This document shows, in pieces, positions 1-7,229 of a stretch of DNA of 64,000 nt. The notes under the pieces were generated by a model. That model was given only the letters and a program-made list of their open reading frames with translations. It was not told the DNA's origin and did no database searches. The first letter of the stretch is position 1, and every line of letters begins with the position of its first letter. This stretch comes from Acinetobacter kookii (GTDB lineage Bacteria > Pseudomonadota > Gammaproteobacteria > Pseudomonadales > Moraxellaceae): assembly GCF_900096895.1 (NCBI RefSeq), contig NZ_FMYO01000005.1, positions 124,001 to 188,000 on the forward strand. Direction: 5' to 3'. The position numbers and the translations under genes were made by a program.

Positions 1-111
1 AGTAAAGCTACGGCTACTCGCCACTTATCTGACTTGCTCGAAAAAGCGTGTATAATCAAATTGGAAGGTGGTGGGCGTAATACTCGCTATCAGATCAATA
101 CTCAATTATAA
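1..111 (+). CDS. Fic family protein, C-terminal end only (partial)
   Basis: An open frame enters from the left edge and stops with TAA at 109-111. Its last 36 residues (SKATATRHLSDLLEK... EGGGRNTRYQINTQL) resemble the winged-helix tail of Fic/DUF4172 proteins, in which SKATATRDL and GGGR.TRYQ are typical. Fic proteins transfer AMP or other nucleotides to target proteins, but the catalytic HPFxxGNGR motif would lie outside the window. The gene sits about 95 bp from a tRNA 3'-end fragment, so it may be cargo of an integrated element. The family call rests only on this short tail. Confidence 0.6.
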   Translation, partial: SKATATRHLSDLLEKACIIKLEGGGRNTRYQINTQL

Positions 112-204
112 AATAGAGTACTTTTATTTTTTACGGTATATTTTGCGGTAAAATCAATTTACTGCATAAATTATCAAATTAAAATTCAATTAGATAAGCT
201 AACA

Positions 205-228
205 GTTCGAGTCCCGCAGGGCGCACCA
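205..228 (+). repeat. tRNA 3'-end fragment, likely attachment-site remnant
   Basis: These 24 bases read like the T-loop, T-stem 3' strand, acceptor 3' strand and CCA end of a tRNA (GTTCGAGTCCCGC then AGGGCGC, discriminator A, CCA). The 5' half is missing: the five bases where the GCGGG strand of the T-stem should be read AACAG, and no D or anticodon arm lies upstream. Integrases of genomic islands often recombine into tRNA 3' ends and leave such a partial copy at the far boundary. An acceptor starting GCGCCC would suit an arginine tRNA, but this is a guess. Confidence 0.6.
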
Positions 229-603
229 TCATTTTTCCCAAACTTAGCAGCACATAGCTCCAAGTACATTGATGTTTAAATATTTTTTTAAATTTATTAA
301 CCGCCTATAATTCAACAAAACCGCCCATAGTTGCAATTAATGAGTACACGAATGACTATATAAATAGTTCTATTTATACCCTAGCTGATTTTCAATTGAT
401 AACTAATAGAAGCGAACGAGTTTAAAGTCTTTATATATTAATTTTATACATGTAAAAAAAAATGATTGAGGGCATAACTATATGATATATACAATTAAAC
501 ACCCCACTCATTTGCTTTTTATATAGTTTTAACTATAAGAATATTTGATGGGTTTTGTTTTTAGCAACTTGAGAAATGTTCACTCTAATTACGTAAAACT
601 CTA
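229..603. other. AT-rich intergenic stretch
   Basis: This region between the tRNA fragment and the DUF2147 gene is very AT-rich. I see no plausible coding frame, RNA gene or convincing terminator in it. It is downstream of both flanking coding regions. Confidence 0.5.
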
Positions 604-1062
604 TTAGAGTTTTTTCCATGTCATATTACTCATGGTATTACTACTTTTAGATTTACCCTGAACTTTAAGCTGATCCTTCGATGCGTTTATACGAGCATCA
701 ACATTATAGACCTGACCATCTTGTGTATTAATCCATACACCCTTAGTGAATTGCTGATGATTACTATCGGCAACAAGTCCTCTTAAAGTCTCCATCCCGA
801 AAATCGGCTGATTTTTCAGAACACCCCGACATTTAGTACAGGTTTCAGCAACTGGCGCACCAGGCAACGGATAATTTTTAGTGACAACAGCACTGTACTG
901 CCCTGTTTTAGAATTTTTGCGAATCACAATATCTGAAATATAATATCCGGTACGGTCATCTATGACCTTCCATGTGCCAATTAACGGGTCAAAAGGCATG
1001 GCATTTAATGGGTTGATAAGCCCCAGCAGTAGTGCAACAGCACCAATAAATTTAAACTTCAT
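604..1062 (-). CDS. DUF2147 domain-containing secreted protein
   Basis: The 152-residue product begins MKFKFIGAVALLLGLINPLNA, a typical signal peptide, so it should be exported. The mature part starts with DPLIGTWKVIDDRTGYYISDIVI, the GxW... start of DUF2147 proteins, and has two close cysteines (ETCTKC) and the conserved MTWKK-like C-terminus. DUF2147 proteins form a small lipocalin-like beta-barrel of unknown function, common in Acinetobacter. An upstream start would add 13 residues ahead of the signal peptide, so the ATG at 1062 is preferred. No operon partner is evident. Confidence 0.75.
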   Translation of the reverse strand: MKFKFIGAVALLLGLINPLNAMPFDPLIGTWKVIDDRTGYYISDIVIRKNSKTGQYSAVVTKNYPLPGAPVAETCTKCRGVLKNQPIFGMETLRGLVADSNHQQFTKGVWINTQDGQVYNVDARINASKDQLKVQGKSKSSNTMSNMTWKKL

Positions 1063-1282
1063 ATAAAGATATTTTACAACTAAGTTAGAAAAGAAGCACA
1101 AGTGTGTATAAAGCGCGGGGGATTATAGCAATTATTTTTTTTCAAAAGACAAAAAATTCATCAAGATGAAACACATACCCTATCCTAGGTTCGAACAAAA
1201 AGTAGTTCAACAATGTAATTGCGTTGGGTTTTCTTTTTCTCATTTCCTCTTATAATTCATCTACCAATAACAACATAAAACC

Positions 1283-1644
1283 ATGAAATCAAAAATACGA
1301 ACCGGCCCTACTTCTCTATTGCTATCAGCGGCTGCCAAAAGCAATCTGAAGAAGCCATCGCTTCTGAACCAGTTGTTGATCCAGGGGTAAAAGCTCAATT
1401 CGAAGAATCAGATGCCAAGATCGAACAATTCCTGAATCAATTGGATAACCCAGACACTAAACAAAAAGTGCGGAAACAGGTCCTGTGTACAAATTATCCT
1501 TCTGAATACAAAAAGAATTACATACCAGCACTATTAAAGCTTTCTCCTAAAAATTACACTACTGAAGTCATGTTGCTTTCTGATCTGGAAAGGCATTGGA
1601 TGGCTATGGATTACGATAAAGTAAAACACAACATTCAATGCTGA
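1283..1644 (+). pseudogene. small lipoprotein gene with a frameshift in the signal peptide
   Basis: The ATG at 1283 opens MKSKIRTGP... but that frame stops at 1390. From about 1321 the neighbouring frame reads AISGCQKQSEEA, a lipobox with its cysteine, and continues to the TGA at 1644 (ending ERHWMAMDYDKVKHNIQC). One missing base around 1300-1325 would join the start and signal peptide to the lipobox and mature part. It is therefore a lipoprotein of roughly 120 residues broken by a single-base loss, or a sequencing error. The mature domain is not one I recognise; it has two cysteines (VLCTNY and the C-terminal one). Confidence 0.6.
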
Positions 1645-1659
1645 ACTTAATTGTAAATT

Positions 1660-1760
1660 GCAGGTGAGCTGTTATGGAAAGAGCTGTTATTGCAGTAATT
1701 CTCATTATTATCGTGATATTACTGATCACTTTTTATTTCAAGAAAAAATAACTCACCTGC
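1660..1760 (+). promoter_or_regulatory. ribosome binding site complementary to the bases after the stop codon
   Basis: A 9-bp inverted repeat brackets the small open frame at 1674-1751. The left arm, GCAGGTGAG (1660-1668), contains the Shine-Dalgarno sequence AGGTGAG five bases before the ATG. The right arm, CTCACCTGC (1752-1760), starts right after the TAA. In the mRNA the arms would pair and hide the ribosome binding site. A 10-bp direct repeat, GAGCTGTTAT, also occurs at 1666-1675 and 1681-1690, across the start codon. Confidence 0.5.
1674..1751 (+). CDS. 25-residue single-span membrane peptide
   Basis: ATG at 1674 has a good Shine-Dalgarno sequence (AGGTGAG, spacing 5). The peptide is MERAVIAVILIIIVILLITF followed by YFKKK: one hydrophobic helix with a basic C-terminal tail. 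This shape is shared by type I toxins, small membrane stabilisers of the KdpF type and other miniproteins. The complementary 5' and 3' ends of the message, described separately, favour translational control. No homologue is recalled and expression is unproven. Confidence 0.5.
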   Translation: MERAVIAVILIIIVILLITFYFKKK

Positions 1761-1800
1761 TTATTTATAAAGCAAATCTAAACAGTACTGTCATTTTATA

Positions 1801-1870
1801 GGTGTATATTCACACCCTGATACTACGGATAGTATTCGATCGCACAGACCCACTTCGGTGGGTTTCTTTA
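1801..1870 (+). ncRNA. possible small structured RNA, or 3' UTR, ending in a UUCG terminator
   Basis: Three perfect hairpins follow each other. They are GGTGT/ACACC (1801-1816), ATACTA-CGGA-TAGTAT (1820-1835) and ACCCAC-TTCG-GTGGGT (1848-1863). The last is followed by TTTCTTTATATTTTT and forms a strong intrinsic terminator. Regular stem spacing with a terminator is typical of bacterial small RNAs. It could equally be the structured 3' end of the message for the small peptide upstream. No promoter was clearly placed. Confidence 0.4.
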
Positions 1871-2443
1871 TATTTTTCTTCAAATTAACATTGCCAAATG
1901 CTATCACGACTTTAGTATTTTCTTAATTATATAAATTAAATATACCATGTCTGACTTTTAGATATCTTTAAGTGAATACCTTACAACTGTCCACACGATA
2001 CCATCTAGGATCATTCAAAAGATACTCAGTTCTGGTATCAAAAGAACCTCAAATCACCATGAGATTAAACTTGATTTAAGCATCATTTTACATGAATTTC
2101 ATTATTCAAAATTTCACTGGTCTAAGCTGACAATAAGATAAGAATTTTGTACTCCTCGAATGAAATATAAAGATCAATAATCCAAGCAATTAAAATTTAA
2201 TGCTTTGAACTGCTATTGTTTAATTTCAATTATTACGCTTAAAAAGAGAACTCTATCACATAAAAATATGATACTTTTTATGATAAATGATCACTTTTTA
2301 ATCAAATAAATATTCAAACAAAATAATTATCAATTAAATTTAATTTATTATTTTTCAATTATTTAAAATAAACTATTAGTCTAAATTTAGACTAAAAACT
2401 CTAATAAGTTCATTTTTTAAACTCTATAGTTTTTTATAGAGCA
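1871..2443. other. AT-rich intergenic stretch upstream of the first fadL-like gene
   Basis: About 570 bases without a plausible coding frame, strongly AT-rich. I see no repeat or RNA in it. The only regulatory candidate is the promoter at its downstream end. Confidence 0.5.
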
Positions 2444-2471
2444 TTTACTCTTTTTTTTATTGTGCTATTTT
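2444..2471 (+). promoter_or_regulatory. putative promoter of first FadL-like porin gene
   Basis: TTTACT (2444-2449), a 16-bp spacer and TATTTT (2466-2471) form a plausible sigma-70 promoter. The surrounding sequence, agagNatttactc plus a T-run, recurs ahead of the second porin gene with the same spacing. That conservation is the main support. Confidence 0.4.
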
Positions 2472-2590
2472 TGTCACATGGAGTAACAAATGATATCTGG
2501 TTATATAACTGATATTAGGAAAATAAATTTAGCGCATTCAAAAACACAAATCAGCCGTAATAAAATTTGTACCTCAAGGAAAGACACAAA

Positions 2591-3889
2591 ATGAAATTAA
2601 AAACTCTTAGTACCGCAATGATTCTTGCAACAGTACCAATGACGGGTGCATTTGCAGCTGCACTAGATCGCTCAGGTCAATCTATTTCAGCCTTCCTACA
2701 ACCGGGTAACTATTTCGAAGCGGGTATTTCTGTTTTAGATCCAAATGTTTCAGGTAAAGTAAATAATGGATATACTCCAAACCAAGCAGCTCCAGCAAGT
2801 GCTATTGGGCTTCAAAATACAAACTTATCAGATATGGGAGATGATTATTATTTTCCAAGCGCAGCATTAAAATTACAGCTTACTGATAATTTCTCTTTTG
2901 GCTTAATTTACGATCAGCCTTTCGGAGCTGATGCAACTTATTCAGCCACAGACTCAAGTTCACCTGCTGTACTACCAGGTGCATTAGCCGCATTTCAAGG
3001 TCAAGGTTTATTCCATAATGGTTCTGAATCAACTAAAGTTGAAGTAAAAACACAAAATATATCAATGCTATTTGGTTTCCAACCAAATAAAAATTTAAAT
3101 TTTTATGCAGGTCCAGTTTATCAAACTGTTAAAGGTGACGTTCAATTACGTGGTCTAGCATATGGCGGTAGCAGTACATTTGGCTCTTACAATGCCAATA
3201 TGGAAGAAGACGGTTCAGTCGGCTGGTTAGCTGGTTTTGCTTATCAAATTCCTGATATTGCTCTCAAAGCATCTTTAACCTATCGTTCTGAAATTGACCA
3301 TGATGCAAAAACTACTGAAACTTTTAATACAGGTTTATTTGCTGGTCTTAACCTACAACCAAATTCAAGTACTTCAATCACGACACCACAATCTGTTAAC
3401 TTGGATTTCCAAACCGGCATCATGGCAGATACCGTAGCATTTGCTAATGTACGCTGGGTTGAATGGTCTAACTTCTCCATTCGCCCACCTAAATTTGGTA
3501 CAGCTAGTGTACAAGCACCTGTTGTAGCTTCAACTGGAAAACCAAATGGTTTTGATTTAGTTGCATACTCTGATGATCAAATTTCCGCAACAGTAGGTGT
3601 TGGTCGTAAAATGAGTGAGCAATGGGCGGGTAACGTATCAGTAGGTTGGGACTCAGGTGCAGGCAACCCTGTATCTACCCTTGGTCCTACTGAAGGCTAC
3701 TGGAATGTGGGTTTAGGTTTACAATTCAGTCCAGCACCAAACTACTTTATTGCGGGCGGTGTGAAATACTTTTGGTTAGGCGATGCTGACGCTCAATCAG
3801 GTGCTCAATTCAATACACCAGCAACTGTAGCTAAATTTGAAGACAACGATGCACTTGCATATGGCTTAAAAATTGGTTACCGCTTCTAA
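2591..3889 (+). CDS. FadL/OmpP1/TodX-family outer membrane transporter
   Basis: The 432-residue product starts with a signal peptide (MKLKTLSTAMILATVPMTGAFA). The mature N-terminus, ALDRSGQSISAFLQPGNYFEAG, is the plug-forming start typical of FadL proteins. Repeated aromatic-ended beta-strands follow, and the chain ends in GLKIGYRF with a terminal phenylalanine for BAM insertion. FadL proteins pass long-chain fatty acids or other hydrophobic compounds across the outer membrane; the substrate here is unknown. The ATG at 2591 follows an AAGGA site. A close paralogue lies immediately downstream, and a terminator separates the two. Confidence 0.85.
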   Translation: MKLKTLSTAMILATVPMTGAFAAALDRSGQSISAFLQPGNYFEAGISVLDPNVSGKVNNGYTPNQAAPASAIGLQNTNLSDMGDDYYFPSAALKLQLTDNFSFGLIYDQPFGADATYSATDSSSPAVLPGALAAFQGQGLFHNGSESTKVEVKTQNISMLFGFQPNKNLNFYAGPVYQTVKGDVQLRGLAYGGSSTFGSYNANMEEDGSVGWLAGFAYQIPDIALKASLTYRSEIDHDAKTTETFNTGLFAGLNLQPNSSTSITTPQSVNLDFQTGIMADTVAFANVRWVEWSNFSIRPPKFGTASVQAPVVASTGKPNGFDLVAYSDDQISATVGVGRKMSEQWAGNVSVGWDSGAGNPVSTLGPTEGYWNVGLGLQFSPAPNYFIAGGVKYFWLGDADAQSGAQFNTPATVAKFEDNDALAYGLKIGYRF

Positions 3890-3909
3890 TATCATGTAAT
3901 CCATTGATG

Positions 3910-3942
3910 AAAAAGACCATTGCTAACAATGGTCTTTTTTTC
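3910..3942 (+). terminator. intrinsic terminator after first FadL-like gene
   Basis: AAAGACCATTG / CAATGGTCTTT stem with a short TAA loop, followed by a T-run. Confidence 0.85.
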
Positions 3943-4150
3943 AGTCTTTGATTAGCATTTAATATACATTTATAAATTAATAGCTGTATTTTCCATCAAA
4001 CGGTTAATTTTTTATTTTGAGATTTACTTCATTCTTCATAATTTCCTTTTTATTTAAAAATCATAAAGATAATTTAACAAAAATAGAATTATTACTCTAT
4101 CAAGCATCATTTGTGTGCTTACAAGTCAATTATTAAACCCTAGCAGAGTA

Positions 4151-4178
4151 TTTACTCTTTTTTTATTTATGTTACTTT
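4151..4178 (+). promoter_or_regulatory. putative promoter of second FadL-like porin gene
   Basis: TTTACT (4151-4156), a 16-bp spacer and TACTTT (4173-4178), in sequence matching that upstream of the first porin gene. The start codon is 42 bp further on. Confidence 0.4.
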
Positions 4179-4219
4179 TCCAGCACTTTTAGTTACAAAA
4201 TGGCATCAGGGAAAGAACC

Positions 4220-5440
4220 ATGAAGCTCAATAAAATATATTCAGCAGTTTTAATTAGCCTACTTCCATCTGCTTCAGTATTTGCCGCTGGCTTAGATCGT
4301 TCAGGTCAATCTATCGCCACATTTTTACAACCCGGAAATTATTTTGAAGCAGGCATTTCTATTTTAGACCCTGAAGTTTCAGGTAAAGATAAGTCTGGAA
4401 ATACGGCTACAGATATGGCTGGTGACTACTATTTCCCACATGCTGCTTTGAAAGTTCAAGCGAATGAACACTTTTCTGTAGGTTTAATTTACGATCAACC
4501 TTATGGTGCGGATGCAGAATACTCTGGAAATAATAATTTTGTAGAAAATCGTCCTGTTCTTTTTAAAGGTGGCACCTCTGTCGAAGTAGACACACAAAAC
4601 TTAAATCTCATATTAGGCTACCAACCGACTCAGAATTGGAACTTATATGCAGGTGCCGTATATCAAACTGTGGATGGTACAGTACTACTTCGTGGTACTA
4701 CCTATAGTGCTTTCAATGGCTACGATTTCAGAACGGGTGAAGATGAATCGGCAGGCTGGTTAGCAGGTGTTGCATATCAAATTCCGGAAATTGCACTCAA
4801 AGCTTCCGTCACCTATCGTTCAGAAATCAAGCACAAGATCAATGCTTATGAACGCTTTAATGCTGCTGGCATGACAGGCAATACCCTATTAGATAATGCA
4901 ATGACTGTCTTAAATGCATCTTCAGGACAAACTGAATTAACCACGCCACAATCTGTCAATGTTGATTTACAGAGCGGCATTATGGTGGACACTGTTGCCT
5001 TTGCAAATCTGCGTTGGGTGGATTGGTCTAATTTTAAAGTTCAACCCTACAATTTTGGTAAACTCTCTCAAATGCTTGGACAAGCAGGCCTAGTACCCGG
5101 AAAACCGAATGGCTTTAATCTAATTGACTATAAAGACGATCAAATTTCTGCAACAGTAGGCCTGGGTCGTAAACTGAATGAACGTTGGGGTGCCAATGTC
5201 TCTGTAGGCTGGGATTCAGGTGCGGGTAATCCAGTCACTACCCTTGGTCCAACGGAAGGCTACTGGAATGTGGGAACAGGTGTGCGCTTCTCCCCTGCTG
5301 AAAACTACTTTATCGGAGCAGGTGTGAAATATTTCTGGTTAGGTGATGCTGATGCTGTGACTGGAGCGCATACCCAAGCAGGACAATTTGCAGATAACCA
5401 TGCTATCGCTTATGGTTTGAATGTAGGTTATAAATTTTAA
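4220..5440 (+). CDS. FadL/OmpP1/TodX-family outer membrane transporter (tandem paralogue)
   Basis: The 406-residue product has a signal peptide (MKLNKIYSAVLISLLPSASVFA) and a mature start, GLDRSGQSIATFLQPGNYFEAG, almost the same as its upstream neighbour. The two share long blocks such as VSVGWDSGAGNPV.TLGPTEGYWNVG and the C-terminal YFWLGDADA segment. The second protein lacks about 25 residues of the first's early loop region. This is a tandem duplication that kept similar upstream regulatory sequence. Function is inferred as uptake of hydrophobic substrates, perhaps with different specificities. The ATG follows AGGGAAAG. Confidence 0.85.
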   Translation: MKLNKIYSAVLISLLPSASVFAAGLDRSGQSIATFLQPGNYFEAGISILDPEVSGKDKSGNTATDMAGDYYFPHAALKVQANEHFSVGLIYDQPYGADAEYSGNNNFVENRPVLFKGGTSVEVDTQNLNLILGYQPTQNWNLYAGAVYQTVDGTVLLRGTTYSAFNGYDFRTGEDESAGWLAGVAYQIPEIALKASVTYRSEIKHKINAYERFNAAGMTGNTLLDNAMTVLNASSGQTELTTPQSVNVDLQSGIMVDTVAFANLRWVDWSNFKVQPYNFGKLSQMLGQAGLVPGKPNGFNLIDYKDDQISATVGLGRKLNERWGANVSVGWDSGAGNPVTTLGPTEGYWNVGTGVRFSPAENYFIGAGVKYFWLGDADAVTGAHTQAGQFADNHAIAYGLNVGYKF

Positions 5441-5458
5441 ATATATTTTATATGTTTA

Positions 5459-5489
5459 AAAAAGGCGTACCCGATGGTACGCCTTTTTT
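5459..5489. terminator. terminator shared by fadL-like and thrH genes
   Basis: AAAAGGCGTACC / GGTACGCCTTTT stem with a short loop, A-run before and T-run after, lying between convergent genes. It can work in both directions. Confidence 0.85.
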
Positions 5490-5509
5490 ACTTATATAAA
5501 TATAAGGAT

Positions 5510-6127
5510 TTAAGCTGGAATATTACGCACTGAAGCATTACGAATCGCTTCTTTTAATGCATCATACCCGTGAATCGGTGGAAACTGTGGGAATTCCGCA
5601 ATGACATTTTCCGGTGCATCAAACAAGAACCCGTGGTCTGCTTCGCCCAGCATTGTGGTGTCGTTATAAGAATCGCCTGCTGCAATCACACGGAAGTTCA
5701 AACCGTGCAGTGCTTTAACGGCCTGGCGCTTTTGATCTGGCTGACGAAGTTTATAAGCGGTGATCATGCCATTTTCATCCGTTTCTAACTTGTGACAGAA
5801 AATGGTTGGCCAATCCAGTTGCTTCATTAAAGGATGAGCAAACTCATAGAACGTATCTGAAAGAATAATCAATTGAAAATGAGTGCTGACCCATTTCACA
5901 AATTCTTTTGCCCCCGGGAAAGGTCCCATCTCTGCAATTACTTCCTGAATATCGTTTAAGCCCAAACCGTGTTCTTTTAAGATATTCAGGCGCTGCGTCA
6001 TTAACACATCGTAGTCTGGAATATCACGTGTAGTGGCTTCCAATGCTTTAATTCCTGTTTTTTTGGCAAAGTTAATCCAAATTTCCGGAACCAGCACCCC
6101 TTCAAGATCAAGACATACGATTTCCAT
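5510..6127 (-). CDS. thrH: phosphoserine phosphatase / homoserine phosphotransferase ThrH
   Basis: The 205-residue product is a HAD-superfamily enzyme starting MEIVCLDLEGVLVPEIW. The nucleophile motif is DLEG (Asp7, Glu9), a hallmark of ThrH rather than the usual DxD. Later motifs are ILSDTFYEF and the metal-binding AAGDSYNDTTML. ThrH removes phosphate from phosphoserine and can pass it to homoserine, linking serine and threonine synthesis in the cytoplasm. The start at 6127 follows GGGAGAA, so a slightly longer upstream frame is rejected. It is a single gene converging on the porin genes. Confidence 0.92.
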   Translation of the reverse strand: MEIVCLDLEGVLVPEIWINFAKKTGIKALEATTRDIPDYDVLMTQRLNILKEHGLGLNDIQEVIAEMGPFPGAKEFVKWVSTHFQLIILSDTFYEFAHPLMKQLDWPTIFCHKLETDENGMITAYKLRQPDQKRQAVKALHGLNFRVIAAGDSYNDTTMLGEADHGFLFDAPENVIAEFPQFPPIHGYDALKEAIRNASVRNIPA

Positions 6128-6327
6128 GGGTTCTCCCAATGTCAGTGAAAAAATTTTGCGTTATGATAGCTTAAAAATAGATATTTCAGGGGCTGTTTTT
6201 TAAATCTATTTTATTCATAAGCATTTATTTTTTAGTGCTAAGCAGCTTATTTCAATTCTATTAGAATCATTGTGAATTAAATTAATATAGGTTTTTAAGT
6301 GTCCAAGCCTATACGCCAGGAACTGTC

Positions 6328-7059
6328 ATGACTCCAATCCCTACCATTGACCTTGTTGATGCACTTGCATCTGAATATGCCGACAAATCTCCCAGCGAGA
6401 TTCTGGAACTTGCTTTAAGTCAAGAAGGTGAAATTGCCATTTCATTTTCGGGTGCTGAAGATGTGGTTTTAATTGATATGGCTTCTCATTTGGGCAAACC
6501 TTTTCGTGTCTTCAGTCTCGATACCGGTCGCTTGCATCCAGAAACCTATCAGTTTATCGACCAAGTTCGTAAACACTATAATATTGAAATCGAAATCTGC
6601 TTCCCTGAAACAGAAACGATGCAAAAACTGGTGACTGAAAAAGGTTTCTTTAGCTTCTATCAGGATGGTCATCAGGAATGTTGCGGTATCCGTAAAGTTC
6701 AACCCTTACGTAAAAAGCTGGCGACATTAGACGGCTGGATTACCGGTCAACGTAAAGATCAAAGTCCAGGTACCCGCAATACAATTCCAGTCGTTCAGGC
6801 CGATGCCGGTTTTTCCGGTCCAGGAAAACAACTGATTAAATATAACCCCCTGGCAAACTGGTCAAGTTCCGACGTATGGAACTATATCCGCATGATGGAA
6901 ATTCCGTATAATCCGCTGCATGAACGTGGTTTTATTTCGATTGGCTGTGAACCCTGCACCCGCCCAGTATTACCGAATCAACACGAACGTGAAGGCCGCT
7001 GGTGGTGGGAGGAAGCGACCCATAAAGAATGCGGATTACATGCAGGAAATTTAAAATAA
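6328..7059 (+). CDS. cysH: phosphoadenylyl/adenylyl sulfate reductase CysH
   Basis: This 243-residue enzyme reduces activated sulfate (APS or PAPS) to sulfite in cysteine synthesis. The PP-loop is seen as [13 protein letters not shown] (near residue 39) and the [12 protein letters not shown] motif follows. Cysteines 118-119 (ECCGIRKV) and 207/210 (GCEPCTRP) form the four-cysteine set that binds a 4Fe-4S cluster, which points to the plant-type APS reductase branch. The catalytic Cys235 lies in ECGLH. It is transcribed alone, upstream of its own terminator. Confidence 0.95.
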   Translation: MTPIPTIDLVDALASEYADKSPSEILELALSQEGEIAISFSGAEDVVLIDMASHLGKPFRVFSLDTGRLHPETYQFIDQVRKHYNIEIEICFPETETMQKLVTEKGFFSFYQDGHQECCGIRKVQPLRKKLATLDGWITGQRKDQSPGTRNTIPVVQADAGFSGPGKQLIKYNPLANWSSSDVWNYIRMMEIPYNPLHERGFISIGCEPCTRPVLPNQHEREGRWWWEEATHKECGLHAGNLK

Positions 7060-7065
7060 TATTTT

Positions 7066-7098
7066 AAAAAAAATCACTGTTATTCAGTGATTTTTTTT
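7066..7098 (+). terminator. intrinsic terminator after cysH
   Basis: AAATCACTG / CAGTGATTT hairpin followed by eight T residues. Confidence 0.85.
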
Positions 7099-7229
7099 AA
7101 CTTATGATTACACATAAAGCAGTTCATTTCTTTTTGAAAAAAGATATACTAAAAACACCTTTTCATATAATTCTAACAAGCCTGTTTATATAAGAACAGC
7201 CATAAAATTGCAGTGAGGCATTCAACGCT

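Noticed and set aside
205..228. Complete tRNA gene
   Set aside because: Only the 3' quarter is present; no D-arm, anticodon arm or 5' acceptor strand precedes it.
1441..1644. Stand-alone 67-residue gene starting at TTG
   Set aside because: The same frame extends upstream through a lipobox to about 1321, so this is the tail of a longer, frameshifted lipoprotein gene.
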